This document shows, piece after piece, positions 9,455 through 19,717 of a DNA stretch of 22,485 nucleotides. Source of the stretch: Thoreauomyces humboldtii (Eukaryota > Chytridiomycota > Chytridiomycetes > Spizellomycetales > Powellomycetaceae); assembly GCA_027596035.1 (NCBI GenBank), contig JADGJA010000338.1, positions 1 to 22,485 of the forward strand, in the 5' to 3' direction. A program made the translations under genes and the position numbers. Below the pieces are notes generated by a model that did not search any database, was not told where the DNA came from, and was given only the letters and a program-made list of their open reading frames with translations. The first letter of the stretch is position 1. Each line of letters begins with the position of its first letter.

Positions 9455-9645
9455 GGAAACGTTCCCTTGAAGTCGTTGAGAGAGAGTCGGAAGGGCCAGG
9501 ATAATACAAAAAGAAGACAACGTGGTATTTGTACACAAGAGATACGCAAAAACAAACTAACGATACAAGATGGTGCTAAAACAGAGAACTAGCAAGTGGC
9601 AAAAAAAGACGTGAAGATGGCAATGCAAAATGGTAAACAGAAGCC

Positions 9646-12065
9646 TCAGTTCTTGTGGCCGAAGTGCTTGGAGAAAAATCCAGTCTTGCCGTGGCTCTGC
9701 GTATTGTCTGCGACGGGAGCAGGATTCTGAGCTGTGGGAGCCGATGAGTTGTTGTTTTGAACCGGCGCGGCCGAGATGTCCTTCTGCAGAGGCTGCTGCT
9801 GGTGCTGCTGGTGGGCGACCGGCGACGGCGAGTTCTCGGGGACACCGGCGGCCAGGGGAAGGTTATGCTGAGTTGACAGAGGCTGCTGCTGCTGCTGCGT
9901 GAAATCCTGTGTCGAGTTCTGTTGCATGCTGCTTGGCTGAGCGCTGCTCTGGATGCCCATGTCCTGAACCTGGGGTTGCGACTGCTGCTGCTGGTTCGAG
10001 CCGTACTGCTGACCCTGCTGAAGGTCGCCCGAGTGCTGCGCGAAAGGCTGCTGCTGCTGCTGCTGGTTTGCAGTGTGTTGTTGCTGGTTACCGTACTGCT
10101 GCTGACCCTGCTGCATGTTTCCCGACTGTTGGGCGAAAGGTTGCTGCGGCTGTTGCTCACCGAACTGCTCCTGACCTTGCTGCATGTTTCCCGACTGCTG
10201 CGCGAATGGTTGCTGCTGCTGGTGTTCACCGAACTGCTGCTGGCCCTGCTGAAGGTTTCCCGACTGCTGCGCGAAGGGCTGCCCCTGCTGCTGGTTCTGG
10301 AGCAGGGGAGCTCCATGCTGCTGACCCTGCGGCTGAGCAAAGGCATTGCCGTTCTGGGCGCTCGTGTTCTGACCCAGGGGTTGCTGTTGCTGCGCCTGCA
10401 TGGACGAGTTTTGCTGACCCTGTTGGTTGTACGTGTCCTGGTTCTGCGAAGCGGGAATGCCTGCCATACCACCGTGCGTAGCGGTACGGTCGATTGGCGT
10501 CTGCCTCTGGGATCGGTCCGAAGCAGTGGAGGCAGTCGAGTGGCGGCGAGACACGGCAGCGGCTCCGGCGCCCGCAACCGCAGCTTCGAGACCAGCATGG
10601 TTGTGTGACATGGTAGGGGAGGCCGGCAGGCCACCGCCGGAACGGTGCTCGGCGGGAACGTGCTGAGACATGGCAGCGTACCAAGCCTCGGCCTCACCGA
10701 TCGAGTTGGAGGAGAATTTGAAAGTGCTCTTCTTCTCGCTGCCGAGCATCGACTTCGTGGTTGCAGTCACGTGCCACTCGGAGGCGCTTCCGCCGTCGAC
10801 GCCAAGGCTAGTCATGTAGCAGGACTTGAGCCACAGGCTCTTCTCGGGCTCGGGGTAAAGGCTCTTGCCGGGTTGCTGGAGGTTGGGCCTGTCGTTGAAC
10901 TCGTGCAACCAGCCGGCGTTGGTGAGGATGTACCAGTTCTCGCTCCACTTCTTCATGATGGGGCCCTTGCTCTTTCGCAGCAAAGGTCCCTCCTTGGCGA
11001 TCTCGACCATTGGATCGTTGGAACCAGGAAAGTCGGTCTGGAACGGGTTGTTGCTCGCGAAGCTGTGGGCGAGCTGCGTCTGGCTGTAGTTGTTCCACTC
11101 ATGCACGGGGTCGATGCGCTGCAGGGCCTGCTCGAGAAGCTGTGTAGCCCCATGGCTGCTGGCCGACACCGAGGACAGGGCTGTATACGCGAGAAGCGCC
11201 GACTTGAGCCTGTTGATGAGGTTCTGCTCCCACACTCCGGTGGACTTGCCAAGGCCATCGAGGGTTTGCCCGTCACTTTCGATGCGAAGCTGGGAGGCAG
11301 CAATGTGACGCTTGATGGCAACGCTGGAGGTCCATGGGTCTCCGGCGGTCCAAGGTGCAATTTCTATGAATCCCATGGGATGTGTTGAGTACAGGTGACT
11401 CTTGGCCCTGAAAGATCGTCTGCTTCTCCTTCACTCACCCCCGGTGCCTTTGGCGGCGACGATGGCTGCCGACAGCTCCTTGATGAGCGCCCTCAGCTCT
11501 CTCTCGTCCGTGTCCTTCTGCTTCTTCTGCGCCTTGTCGTCGGCCATCATGCCTGCCATCCGTGCGTGAATCTCCTTCTCGAGAGATTTCAGGGCAGGAA
11601 GGGTCTGGTTGGAGAGGACCTTGTGGACAGCCTCGTGCTCCGAGGCGAGCTTTCCGGTGGTCTCGCGCAGGTTTCGGCAGAGGTCCTGGATGCTGTTGGA
11701 ATTGCTGAATGCGGCGTCTCGCTCGTGGGAAGGGTTCGTGGTCCATTCCTGGAGGCTCTTTGTGTGCGACTGGGCCATGTGCTATGAGGAAGAGTATAGG
11801 TGAGATGAGTCACTCGTTGCAGGGAACAGGATGGATAAGGTCATCTCACCTTTTCGAGAGAAGTTTGCTCTTCAAACTGATTGACGAGAATGCGGACGAG
11901 GGAGAGCCATCCGGCGCATCGGGTGAGGATGAGCTCGGACGGGGAAGGGGGAAGGACGTTCGACTGACTGCCGTGGGGGCTGCCCGTGGCGTCCATGTTG
12001 TCCCTGGAAAGGAACTGAGTGGGAGTGCGACCGACAGGGCTCGAGGGTTCGTGCATGGTGGTCAT
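9646..12065 (-). CDS. Slm1/Slm2-like PIP2-binding PH-domain protein (TORC2/eisosome effector)
   Basis: Exons 12065-11850, 11781-11439 and 11363-9646 join in phase to give 758 residues. In yeast, Slm1/Slm2 bind PtdIns(4,5)P2 at the plasma membrane, associate with eisosomes and bring substrates to TORC2. Residues about 40-285 form the helical F-BAR-like part (LTRCAGWLSLVRILVNQFEEQ; NSIQDLCRNLRETTGKL; LKSLEKEIHARMAGMMADD). Residues about 311-425 are the PH domain: EGPLLRKSKGPIMKKWSENWY, ILTNAGWLHEF, and FKFSSNSIGEAEAWYAAMSQHV with the usual C-terminal Trp. The rest is a Gln/Asn/Ser-rich tail containing tandem PFAQQSG units, ending GKTGFFSKHFGHKN. Yeast Slm1 also has a disordered tail with a calcineurin docking site; no obvious PxIxIT motif is seen here. 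The first intron has donor GTGAGA, the second GTGAGT. The intron-2 acceptor (CATAG) lacks a strong pyrimidine tract but is the one that keeps the frame. Confidence 0.9.
9982..10281 (-). repeat. Gln-rich tandem repeat tail of the Slm-like protein
   Basis: Four imperfect copies of a 22-31 residue unit of the form QPFAQQSGN(L/M)QQGQQQFG occur in series. The copies read SGN, SGN, SGN and SGD, and spacers of two to five glutamines vary in length. On the plus strand the region appears as long runs of CTG/TTG codon complements. Flanking sequence on both sides (about 9780-10440) is also Gln-rich but less regular. Confidence 0.88.
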
Positions 12066-13236
12066 TGTGCTGGCTATGTGGAAGGTGGTATGTATGTACG
12101 TGGGACGAGGCGTGTCTCTGGTGAGGGGGGGTTCTTTTTCAGTGCGAGATGGGGGTGGAGAGCAAGTGTGAGAAACGAGTGTGCTTGTCTGGCAGAGTTA
12201 TATGTCTTAGGAATGTGTATATGACCAGGGGAAAACAAGGGTCGCTCTTTCACTTTATACAGAACCCTCCTCCGTCAGCATTCAACGAGAGATTTTTGGG
12301 CGGGACCACAAACAAGGGGATCATCATCAATCATCATCGTTTGGAGAGTGACGACGGGGGGCGAGTGGGGGTGGGGACCTCCGGAGAAACAAACAGAAGC
12401 AAACGGCAGTGATACGTCATGGACATGATTCATTCGGTTTTAGCCTTCTATTTCGACAGTGGCATGAGGAGGGGGGGAGATGACTCTTCCCAGGGGGTGT
12501 GGAGTGGCATTTGCCTGTGGTATCGTGTCGTGCATAGGTGGTGCGAAAGCAGACGATAAAGACTGTACCCGTCATTTCCCACGTTTCCGATGGAACCAGA
12601 ATGGGGAACTCCGAGGGGATTCGGAGAGGCGGAAAGCGTTCCTACAGTATGAGATAGCTATACTCGTCGGTGCCGTCTGTCTCCATCTCCGTCCGACCGT
12701 TCCAACAAGCGCAAGGCATATCGCGCTTTGTACCTACCACCCTCCCTCGGTGCATCCTTCATATCTAATCCCTCGCACTGCACCTCTACCGTATCCATTG
12801 ATCGATCAGCATATCCACAAATGTCTGTCGAGCCTTAGAGTGACTGATGGGGCCCCTTTCGTACATTATGATGGTACTGCCTCTCAAGGGATCGGCGGAA
12901 TCTTTCCATGCTGGATGTACCGCTACACGCTTGTTGCCTGATTCGATACTTTGAAAAACTAAAGGCAGCGGCGGTCCTCGACTCCTCAGTACAGGTGTCC
13001 TCGGCGCAGCGGTCAACCTGTGTTCGACAGTTTATATGCGAGTGTCACCAGAAAGCCAGGAAGAAGGTCACCTCGTCCTCAAGGGCCTCTTCCATCCTTC
13101 CCACATACAGTAGCACTTCACCACGCCAACCGACCACGACCTCGATCACCGCTGCAAGCTGTACCTCCGTCAAATCAGAAAATCAGGAAAACTTAGGCAT
13201 TGGAGCCCGCAATCCGTATATTGACGTTGAGGCCAA
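12066..13236. other. Divergent intergenic region between Slm-like and AP-3 delta genes
   Basis: The two flanking genes start away from each other, so this 1.17 kb should hold both promoters. C/T-rich stretches near 13070-13160 and poly-G/GT-rich sequence near 12090-12170 (C/A-rich on the minus strand) look like leader sequence for the right and left genes respectively. Frames at 12480-12941 (+) and 13016-12786 (-) overlap, lack recognisable content and are not called. I see no TATA box I would defend. Confidence 0.5.
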
Positions 13237-16200
13237 ATGTTTGAGAAGGTGTGGCGAAAGAAACACGACCATTGCTCCTGGATGGCGGCCGCAATGTCAA
13301 GGGCAATGTGGTGCCCTCCTCCGATCATGTTCTCACATTCGACTCTTTGGAATAGTCCCTGACGGATCTGATCCGAGGCATCCGAACCAACAAAAAAAAT
13401 GAGGACAAGTATATCGCAACTTGCTTGGACGAGATCCGAAACGAGGTCCGAAAAAACGATCCCGATGTGAAGGCAGGAGCAGTCCGGAAGCTTGTCTACG
13501 TGAGTCGTGGTGAAGCTGATAGGATCCTCAACCTCGAAATGTGGCATGAGGGAGGGTGGAATTGCGGAGCGCCATGCGGCCAATGGACAAGCAGATCTTC
13601 GGATTGCGTTGACCTGTTGATCCATGATACAGCTGCACATGCAAGGATACGACATGGCATGGGCATCCTTCCATGTGATCGAAGTCATGTCTTCACCAAA
13701 GAATGAATACAAGAGGATCGGATACCAGGCCGCCGCGGTGTCTTTCAGGCAGGACACGGATGTTTTGATGCTTTGCACCAACCTGATCAAAAAGGTTAGT
13801 TCCGATGAGAGCTGATTTCAACGTGGAGCTGTTCTTGATGGCTTTACCGGCAGGATCTATCCTCCAATAACCACGCCGAAACCGCACTGGCTTTGCACGG
13901 CCTGGCCGCCATAGTCACCCCTGATCTTGGTCGAGATCTAACGCCCGACTTGATGGCGATGATGAATCACTCCCGACCATACATACGGAAACGAGTCATG
14001 CTGGTTCTGTACAGAGTTTTTCTCAAGTACCCCGAAGCTCTGCGTCTAGCCTTCCCGCGGTTGAAGGAAAAGCTTGACGATTCAGATCCTGGTACGGAAA
14101 AAGTTGCGAAACGCCCAGGAGAACGAGTGCAGCTATTCATTTTTTGAGTTACCAGCGGTGGTCTCTGCGGTGGTGAACGTCATTTGCGAACTAGCGCGAC
14201 GAAATCCGAAAAGTTATCTTCCTCTTGCCCCGCAACTGTACGGACTTCTCACCAATTCCACAAACAACTGGATGCTGATCAAGATCATCAAACTGGTGCG
14301 TGAAAGCTCGATGACCTGCTTTTCGACCTTTCAGCTACTGAAGCCCTTCTTCCAAAGTTCGCTGCGCTGACGCCGCTTGAGCCGCGGCTAACGAAGAAGC
14401 TTCTTCCCCAGATCACAAATCTCATTCAAACAACTTCGGCCATGTCTCTCCTCTATGAGTGCATTCATACTGTGATTTCTGGAGGGATGATTGGACCAGA
14501 GGTCGAGGGAGGTGACAACGAAGCGCAGGACGAAGCTCTCACTAAGCTTTGCACAAGCAAGCTCAAGATCTTTATCGCTGAGCCCGACCAGAATTGTAAG
14601 TTTGGGGAACCTACTCCTGCCATGACTCCGGGTTTTCACACCGATTCCTCTAGTAAAATACCTTGGCCTGTTCGCATTATCCAAGCTTTTGATAGTTCGC
14701 CCCAAAGCTGTCATCGAACACCGCGATACTATCCTCAACTGCCTTGACGATGCCGATGTCAGCATCCGTATGCGAGCTCTGGATATCGTTACGGGAATGG
14801 TGAGGCGAGGCATTTCGTGTACCGGCAACCTTTGTACGCTAACGATGCGCTCCCTAGGTCACACCGACAAACCTGACGCAGATTGTGCGAAAGCTTCTGA
14901 CGCAAGTTATGCCTCCGGAAGTCGAGGCCTCGCCCACGGCATCCTACCCTCCGCCGTCTCTAAGCCCTGTTCTGGACGCCTCTGACCGGATACAAGTCAT
15001 CAACCGTATCATCAGCATATGCTCACGGGACACCTACGCCAATGTGACCAACTTTGAGTGGTACATTTCCGTGCTTGTCGGTCTGGTTCGGACAAAGGGC
15101 GTAGACGTTGGATTCAACATCGCAATGCAGCTGGTAGACATTGCGGTCCGCGTTGTCGAGGTTCGAGATGTGGCCGTCCGCGCCATGTTGGATCTCATTG
15201 CCGATGACAACTTGCTATTCAGCGCTTCTCAGGACGTCAATAACACGAGCGTTCTTTGGGCAGCTGCGTGGATCGTTGGGGAGTTCTCTGGGTTCGCCGA
15301 GGATCCTGTGTATTTGATGGAAAGGCTTGTTACACGGGGCGTGGAAGCTCTCCCACCGATGGTTCAGGGAGTTTACCTCCAAAATCTTCTCAAGGTCTTC
15401 GCTAGATGGGCAGTCTCCGAGGAAGTCATTGCCGAAGACAACGAGAAGTTTGTCGAAATTACCAATGGTGTTCTCGGCGGACTCGAGAAGTTCAAGACCA
15501 GCGTGGATCTCGAAGTCCAGGAACGAGCTTACGAAGCCTTCGAGATTCTCAGCATGATACCCCTCGACGGGCACGGCAGCCGACAGCCCATCGTCACAGA
15601 GCTCGCGGCCCTTTTTGCTGGAGAGATGAACCCTGTCGGAGCGAAAGCGCAGAAACGCGTACCCCTCCCGGACGGACTTGATCTGGACGCATGGATCTGC
15701 GAGCCAGAGCCGGAGCCGGTCGACGCGGGCAGCGAGGGAGGTTATGAGGATACGGAATTTTGGAACGCCGGACAGCAGAGTGGGCAAGCATCCGGATGGG
15801 ACGGTGGACGCAGCACCCCGGTGGATCCGGAAGAAGCGGAACGACGGCGGCAAGATCGAGCGGAGCAGAAGAAATATGATCCATTTTACATACCGCCATC
15901 TCCAGGATCACGCAACAAACCACTTTACGACGATATTGACGTCAACGAAATCCCAATCGTGCGCTTGGACTTCGGGGAAGGCGGCCTGCCTGACGGTCCG
16001 ATCGGAACTTCGAGCAAATTGGGCAAGAGCAAGAAAACCAAACGGAGTGGCGCTAAGCGAGCCCCGTCACCCCCGCCCATACCGGTCAAATCTTATGTGA
16101 TCAACCGAGGAGCTGAGATGCCTGACGGCCACGATGAGTCCAACGAATCTCAGTCCCCGGACGACCCGGAAACCCATATGGATGAGATCACTAAAGCAGT

Positions 16201-17585
16201 CATGAGCGTCGATCTGACCCGCGACCACGATGACCCGATAGAGCGATCCGTTGTGCCCGATTTCTTCAATCCCGCATTTGAGGTCACACGTAAGAAAGTT
16301 TCGAAGCCAAGGATCGTGGAGCCGGCGGCTGAAACCGAGCCGCCAAAGAAACCTCGAAAGAAGAAATCAAAACCAGTCGAACCCACGGACAACGCGGAAG
16401 GTGTGGCGGACACGCCGGGGAAGAAGAAGAAGAAGAAGAAGGTCACTACGCCAGCCGCAGCAGATACCCCACCGCGTGCCATGGAGATGGAAGATGCTGG
16501 CAACACGGGACTTTTGCAAGTCCGGGGCCTTGACAGCTCGACACCTTACGAGCGACTTTCCTCTCCGGCGCCGTCCGCCGTCGATAAGACAGAACGTAGA
16601 GATTTGCTAATCGACCTTCCGGATCTGAGTGGCGGCGGAGATCTGCCGGCTACCCCTCCGGTTGGATTAGCACAAGGGCCTGACGGATCGGCCGGATCCG
16701 ACGCAGAAAGAGATTGGATATGGGTCGGAGGTGGTGACTTGGCGTCACTGGTAAGTTACTAGATCGTTCAGAACCTTGCATTGCGCGGAGTGAACTGACC
16801 TCATGTTGTTTTAGTCCTTTGATTGGGAACGAGTGACCCCCAATACAACCGACCATAAATTCGAAGACGATGCTCCTGCCGGTCAAACGATTCCCATCAA
16901 CCTATACTTGAAAGTTGCAAGCTCAGGATCGGAAACACCATACCCTGTGCCGACGCTGACGGTCGCACCGCGACACTCAGGCGCACCGCGACCACGGCAG
17001 GTCTTTGGCGGGATAGCGATTCCAGCCAGCGGAGGCGAGGTGGTGGAACGGATACGGATGCGTCTACCGACCCTCCCAGCCCCGTTGTCGGTAAGCAACC
17101 TTCTTGCAGACCTTCCACCGCTGGAGCTCGTAGTGCCGGTGACGGCCCGCTTCGCGCTAGGGTCCGCCGACACTCATGGCGCCGGTCCCGCGCTACCGAG
17201 TCCGGACGTTTTCGCTGCCCTTCTCGCCAGCACGCCCAACCTACACACCTCGAGCACGCAATTCCGACTAACGGCCACGAATGGCGCGGCTCCAGCGGCA
17301 GGAGCGGTGGTCGGCGCGGTTGCAAGGAGGGTGAGGATGCATGTGGTGGAACGCGTGGACCATGCTGCGACCCTTTGGAGCTGGATCGACGATGGCGATG
17401 ACGTGGAAGATGGAAACAGGAGGTGGTGCGCAGCTCTTGTGAGAGTCAACCTGGTCGCCTCTCCAGGGCCAAGAGCGCAAGCAGCCGCGGCCGTCAAGGT
17501 GGAGGTGAGGGCCACCGACGCGGGCCTGGCTGATGCAGTGTGTGCAGAGGTTGCCGAATGGGGACTTTCCGGGCCTCCATTATAA
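13237..17585 (+). CDS. AP-3 adaptor complex delta subunit
   Basis: Large chain of AP-3, which carries cargo from endosome or Golgi to vacuole/lysosome-type organelles. Exons: 13237-13248, 13356-13499, 13633-13794, 13854-14091, 14156-14295, 14358-14595, 14654-14799, 14858-16750, 16815-17585; 1,247 residues, all phases consistent. The first coding exon is only 12 nt (MFEK), joined to SLTDLIRGIRTNKKNEDKYI. The trunk matches delta adaptin nearly continuously: ASFHVIEVMSSPK, YIRKRVMLVLYRVFLKYPEAL, VNVICELARRNPKSYLPLAPQ, LTPLEPRL, AMSLLYECIHTVISGG, TNFEWYISVLVGLVRTKG, VQERAYEAFEIL and ALFAGEMNPVGAKAQKRVPLP. The hinge keeps YDPFYIPPSPGS and NEIPIVRLDF, then Lys-rich low complexity including Lys7. 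The last exon is an ear-like region with HVVERVDHAATLWSW. Size is close to animal delta (about 1,150). This is the surest gene in the window. Confidence 0.97.
16421..16441 (+). repeat. (AAG)7 run encoding Lys7 in the AP-3 delta hinge
   Basis: Seven perfect AAG codons lie inside the lysine-rich hinge of the delta subunit. Poly-basic hinges are normal for delta adaptins, but the pure codon run behaves like a microsatellite and may vary in length. Confidence 0.9.
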
Positions 17586-17779
17586 GACACAGGTTTTCTA
17601 CTGTGCTGCGTGTCCTTTGGGACCGTCGCGACGGCGCGCCTAGAGTAAACTACGTAGATTGTCCGTAGACGTGGTGGCGCAGTCACGTTGTTCTTGGCGG
17701 TTATCATGCGTCGTCACGTCGCGGCGTCGCGAAGCGACTTCCTCAAAGTAAGCGGGAGAAAACAGTTCCTCCTTGCAGC

Positions 17780-19642
17780 ATGGACATATTACATACCCTC
17801 ACACCAGAACAACAGGAGACATTGCAGACGTATCAGGTAGTTTTAGTGAGCAACGCAACTCGTCACGCACCAGCATGCCAATCGCTTGTTAAATGCAGGC
17901 AATCACCAACGACGACGATCTGGACGCAGCGGTCTCAATCCTCGAGACCCACGGTTGGGACCTCCAGGTACGCTCAAAAGCTTCCGTCTTGATTTGTGTG
18001 GTCCAAATTCAGCTTTCTGATACGTTCTTACGGTGATCTAAGGCGACCGTGACAAGTCTTTACGAAACGGGACCCACGGGACAGGACTTCGACGAAGCTA
18101 CTGTTGAGGATGCCGTTCCACCACCAGGAGCACCGGCCGACGTCGGGGCGGAGGGTCCCGTCAATCTGGCACCGAGGGTGAGAAGATCGTCAGGAGCCGA
18201 CGTTTGGATTTACTTGTGTCGATGTTAAACCACGGCTCTTCATTTTGCAGAGTTTGTCCCTTTGGAGCTTGCTGACCTTGCCAGTGACGCTTCCGCTAAA
18301 TATCGTCTGGATCCTGTTTCAATACGCAGGTTTGAGGTTCTTTCTAATTGCGCCAGCCTCCGCTCTGAGCGCTCAACAATCCCATGCCGACCTCTGCAGC
18401 TAGTTTCTTGCCGGCCTCCCTCCGCCGTGCGATAACCCGTACCGCCCCTTACCAACGACGTCGGCGGGTCTCGGATTCTCGAGATCCACGGGCTGCCGCG
18501 GCTCGCTTCGTCCTGGATTTCGAACAGACGTTCGGTACCGTGCACCCGGACTTCTTCCAGGGCACGTACGCCCAAGCCTTGCAGAAGGCAAAGACCGAGG
18601 TTCGGTACCTCATCGCTTACCTCCACTCTGTCGAGCACGACGACACGGAGGCGTTCTGCAGGTTGGTCTCCGCCTCGAAAGTTTTGCATGAATTCCTGTT
18701 CGCCAGAAGTCTGATGTATCATATCCTAGAGGAACGTTGTGCACACCCAGCCTGGGTCCCACGCTCACTCAGCGTAATGTTCTGTTCTGGGCGGGAGACG
18801 TTGCCAACACTGAGGCTTTCCAGGTCAGCAACGTCCTGGGAGCCTCCCGGTATCCGTTTCTGGCTGTCATCGCCCCTCATCAGACGCGGCTGGCCATCGT
18901 CGCAAGGATAGAAGGTCGGGAAAAGAAAGTGCTTCCCGAGATTGCGATTGGACACTTACATAAACCGTTGTCGCTTCTTCATTTAGGACGATGCACGGCC
19001 GACGTCATACTGAACGCTGTCAACACAGTTGTCGAACAGATGGATCCAGAAATCGCTTCCTTACGAGCTGAACGGCAGCAGCGAGAGCAGACGCGCATGA
19101 TCCGTGAGCAACAGGACGAGGCATATCAAGCATCCTTGCGAGCCGACAAGGAAAAGGTGCAACCCTATGATCCCATGTTTCATCCTATCCAGGAAGTCGG
19201 GTTCAACTGTCGCTCACATCTCCATCTTACTTGGCAGCAATTGAAAGCGCAGGAGGAGGCTCGGCTCCTCGCCGAAACCGAGCTGGCAGCCCAAGCCGTC
19301 CTCGCTCAACGTGCTACCCTCCTCTCCGAACGAGCCGCTCGCAAGCAGCACCTCATCTCTACGCTCGCCAGCGAACCTCCAAAATCGGCGACGACGACCG
19401 CCCTCTCGATACGTCTTCCGTCAGGCGATCGCGTCGTCAGACGCTTCGAGGGTGACGATACGGTGGAGCGCGTGAGAGAGTTTGTGGAGACGCAGGATCT
19501 GGAGGGTTTGGATGGTGGCGAGGATTTTGTGATTGTTGGCATGTACCCCAGGAAGGTTTACGCGGATGGAACGAGAACGTTACGGGAGGTGGGGTTATGT
19601 CCGAGCGGAAGTTTGGTGGTGGAGGAGAAGATCGATGATTGA
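17780..19642 (+). CDS. FAF2/UBXD8 (Ubx2-like) UBA-UAS-UBX protein
   Basis: ER and lipid-droplet adaptor that recruits Cdc48/p97 for ER-associated degradation. Exons: 17780-17836, 17899-17967, 18043-18177, 18251-18329, 18400-18661, 18730-18914, 18987-19156, 19238-19642; 453 residues (human about 445). Order: UBA-like domain, residues 1-55 (LTPEQQETLQTYQ, LDAAVSILETHGWDLQATV); hydrophobic hairpin about 90-120 (LWSLLTLPVTLPLNIVWIL); UAS thioredoxin-like domain about 138-275 (HPDFFQGTYAQALQKAK, FCRGTLCTPSL, NVLFWAGDVANTEAFQV, YPFLAVIAP); coiled coil with REQQDEAYQASLRADKEK; UBX domain from about 375 (TALSIRLPSGDRVVRRFEG, MYPRKVYADG, ending VVEEKIDD). The usual UBX Phe-Pro-Arg is Tyr-Pro-Arg here. 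Two introns (18915-18986 and 19157-19237) are multiples of three without stops; I splice them because the human protein lacks those residues. An acceptor at 18370 is an in-frame alternative to 18399. Confidence 0.95.
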
Positions 19643-19717
19643 TTCCGAGGGTCGCGGCCATCATAATACAAATACGCAAGTATATATAGCATCAAAGTCG
19701 TTCAAAGTCCTTCAATG

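Noticed and set aside
9909..11388. Long plus-strand frames opposite the Slm-like gene
   Set aside because: They mirror the CAG/CAA-rich tail and PH exon; no start context, introns or recognisable domains.
12480..13402. Plus-strand frames upstream of and across the first exons of AP-3 delta
   Set aside because: They read through the delta intron 1 and promoter and have no recognisable content.
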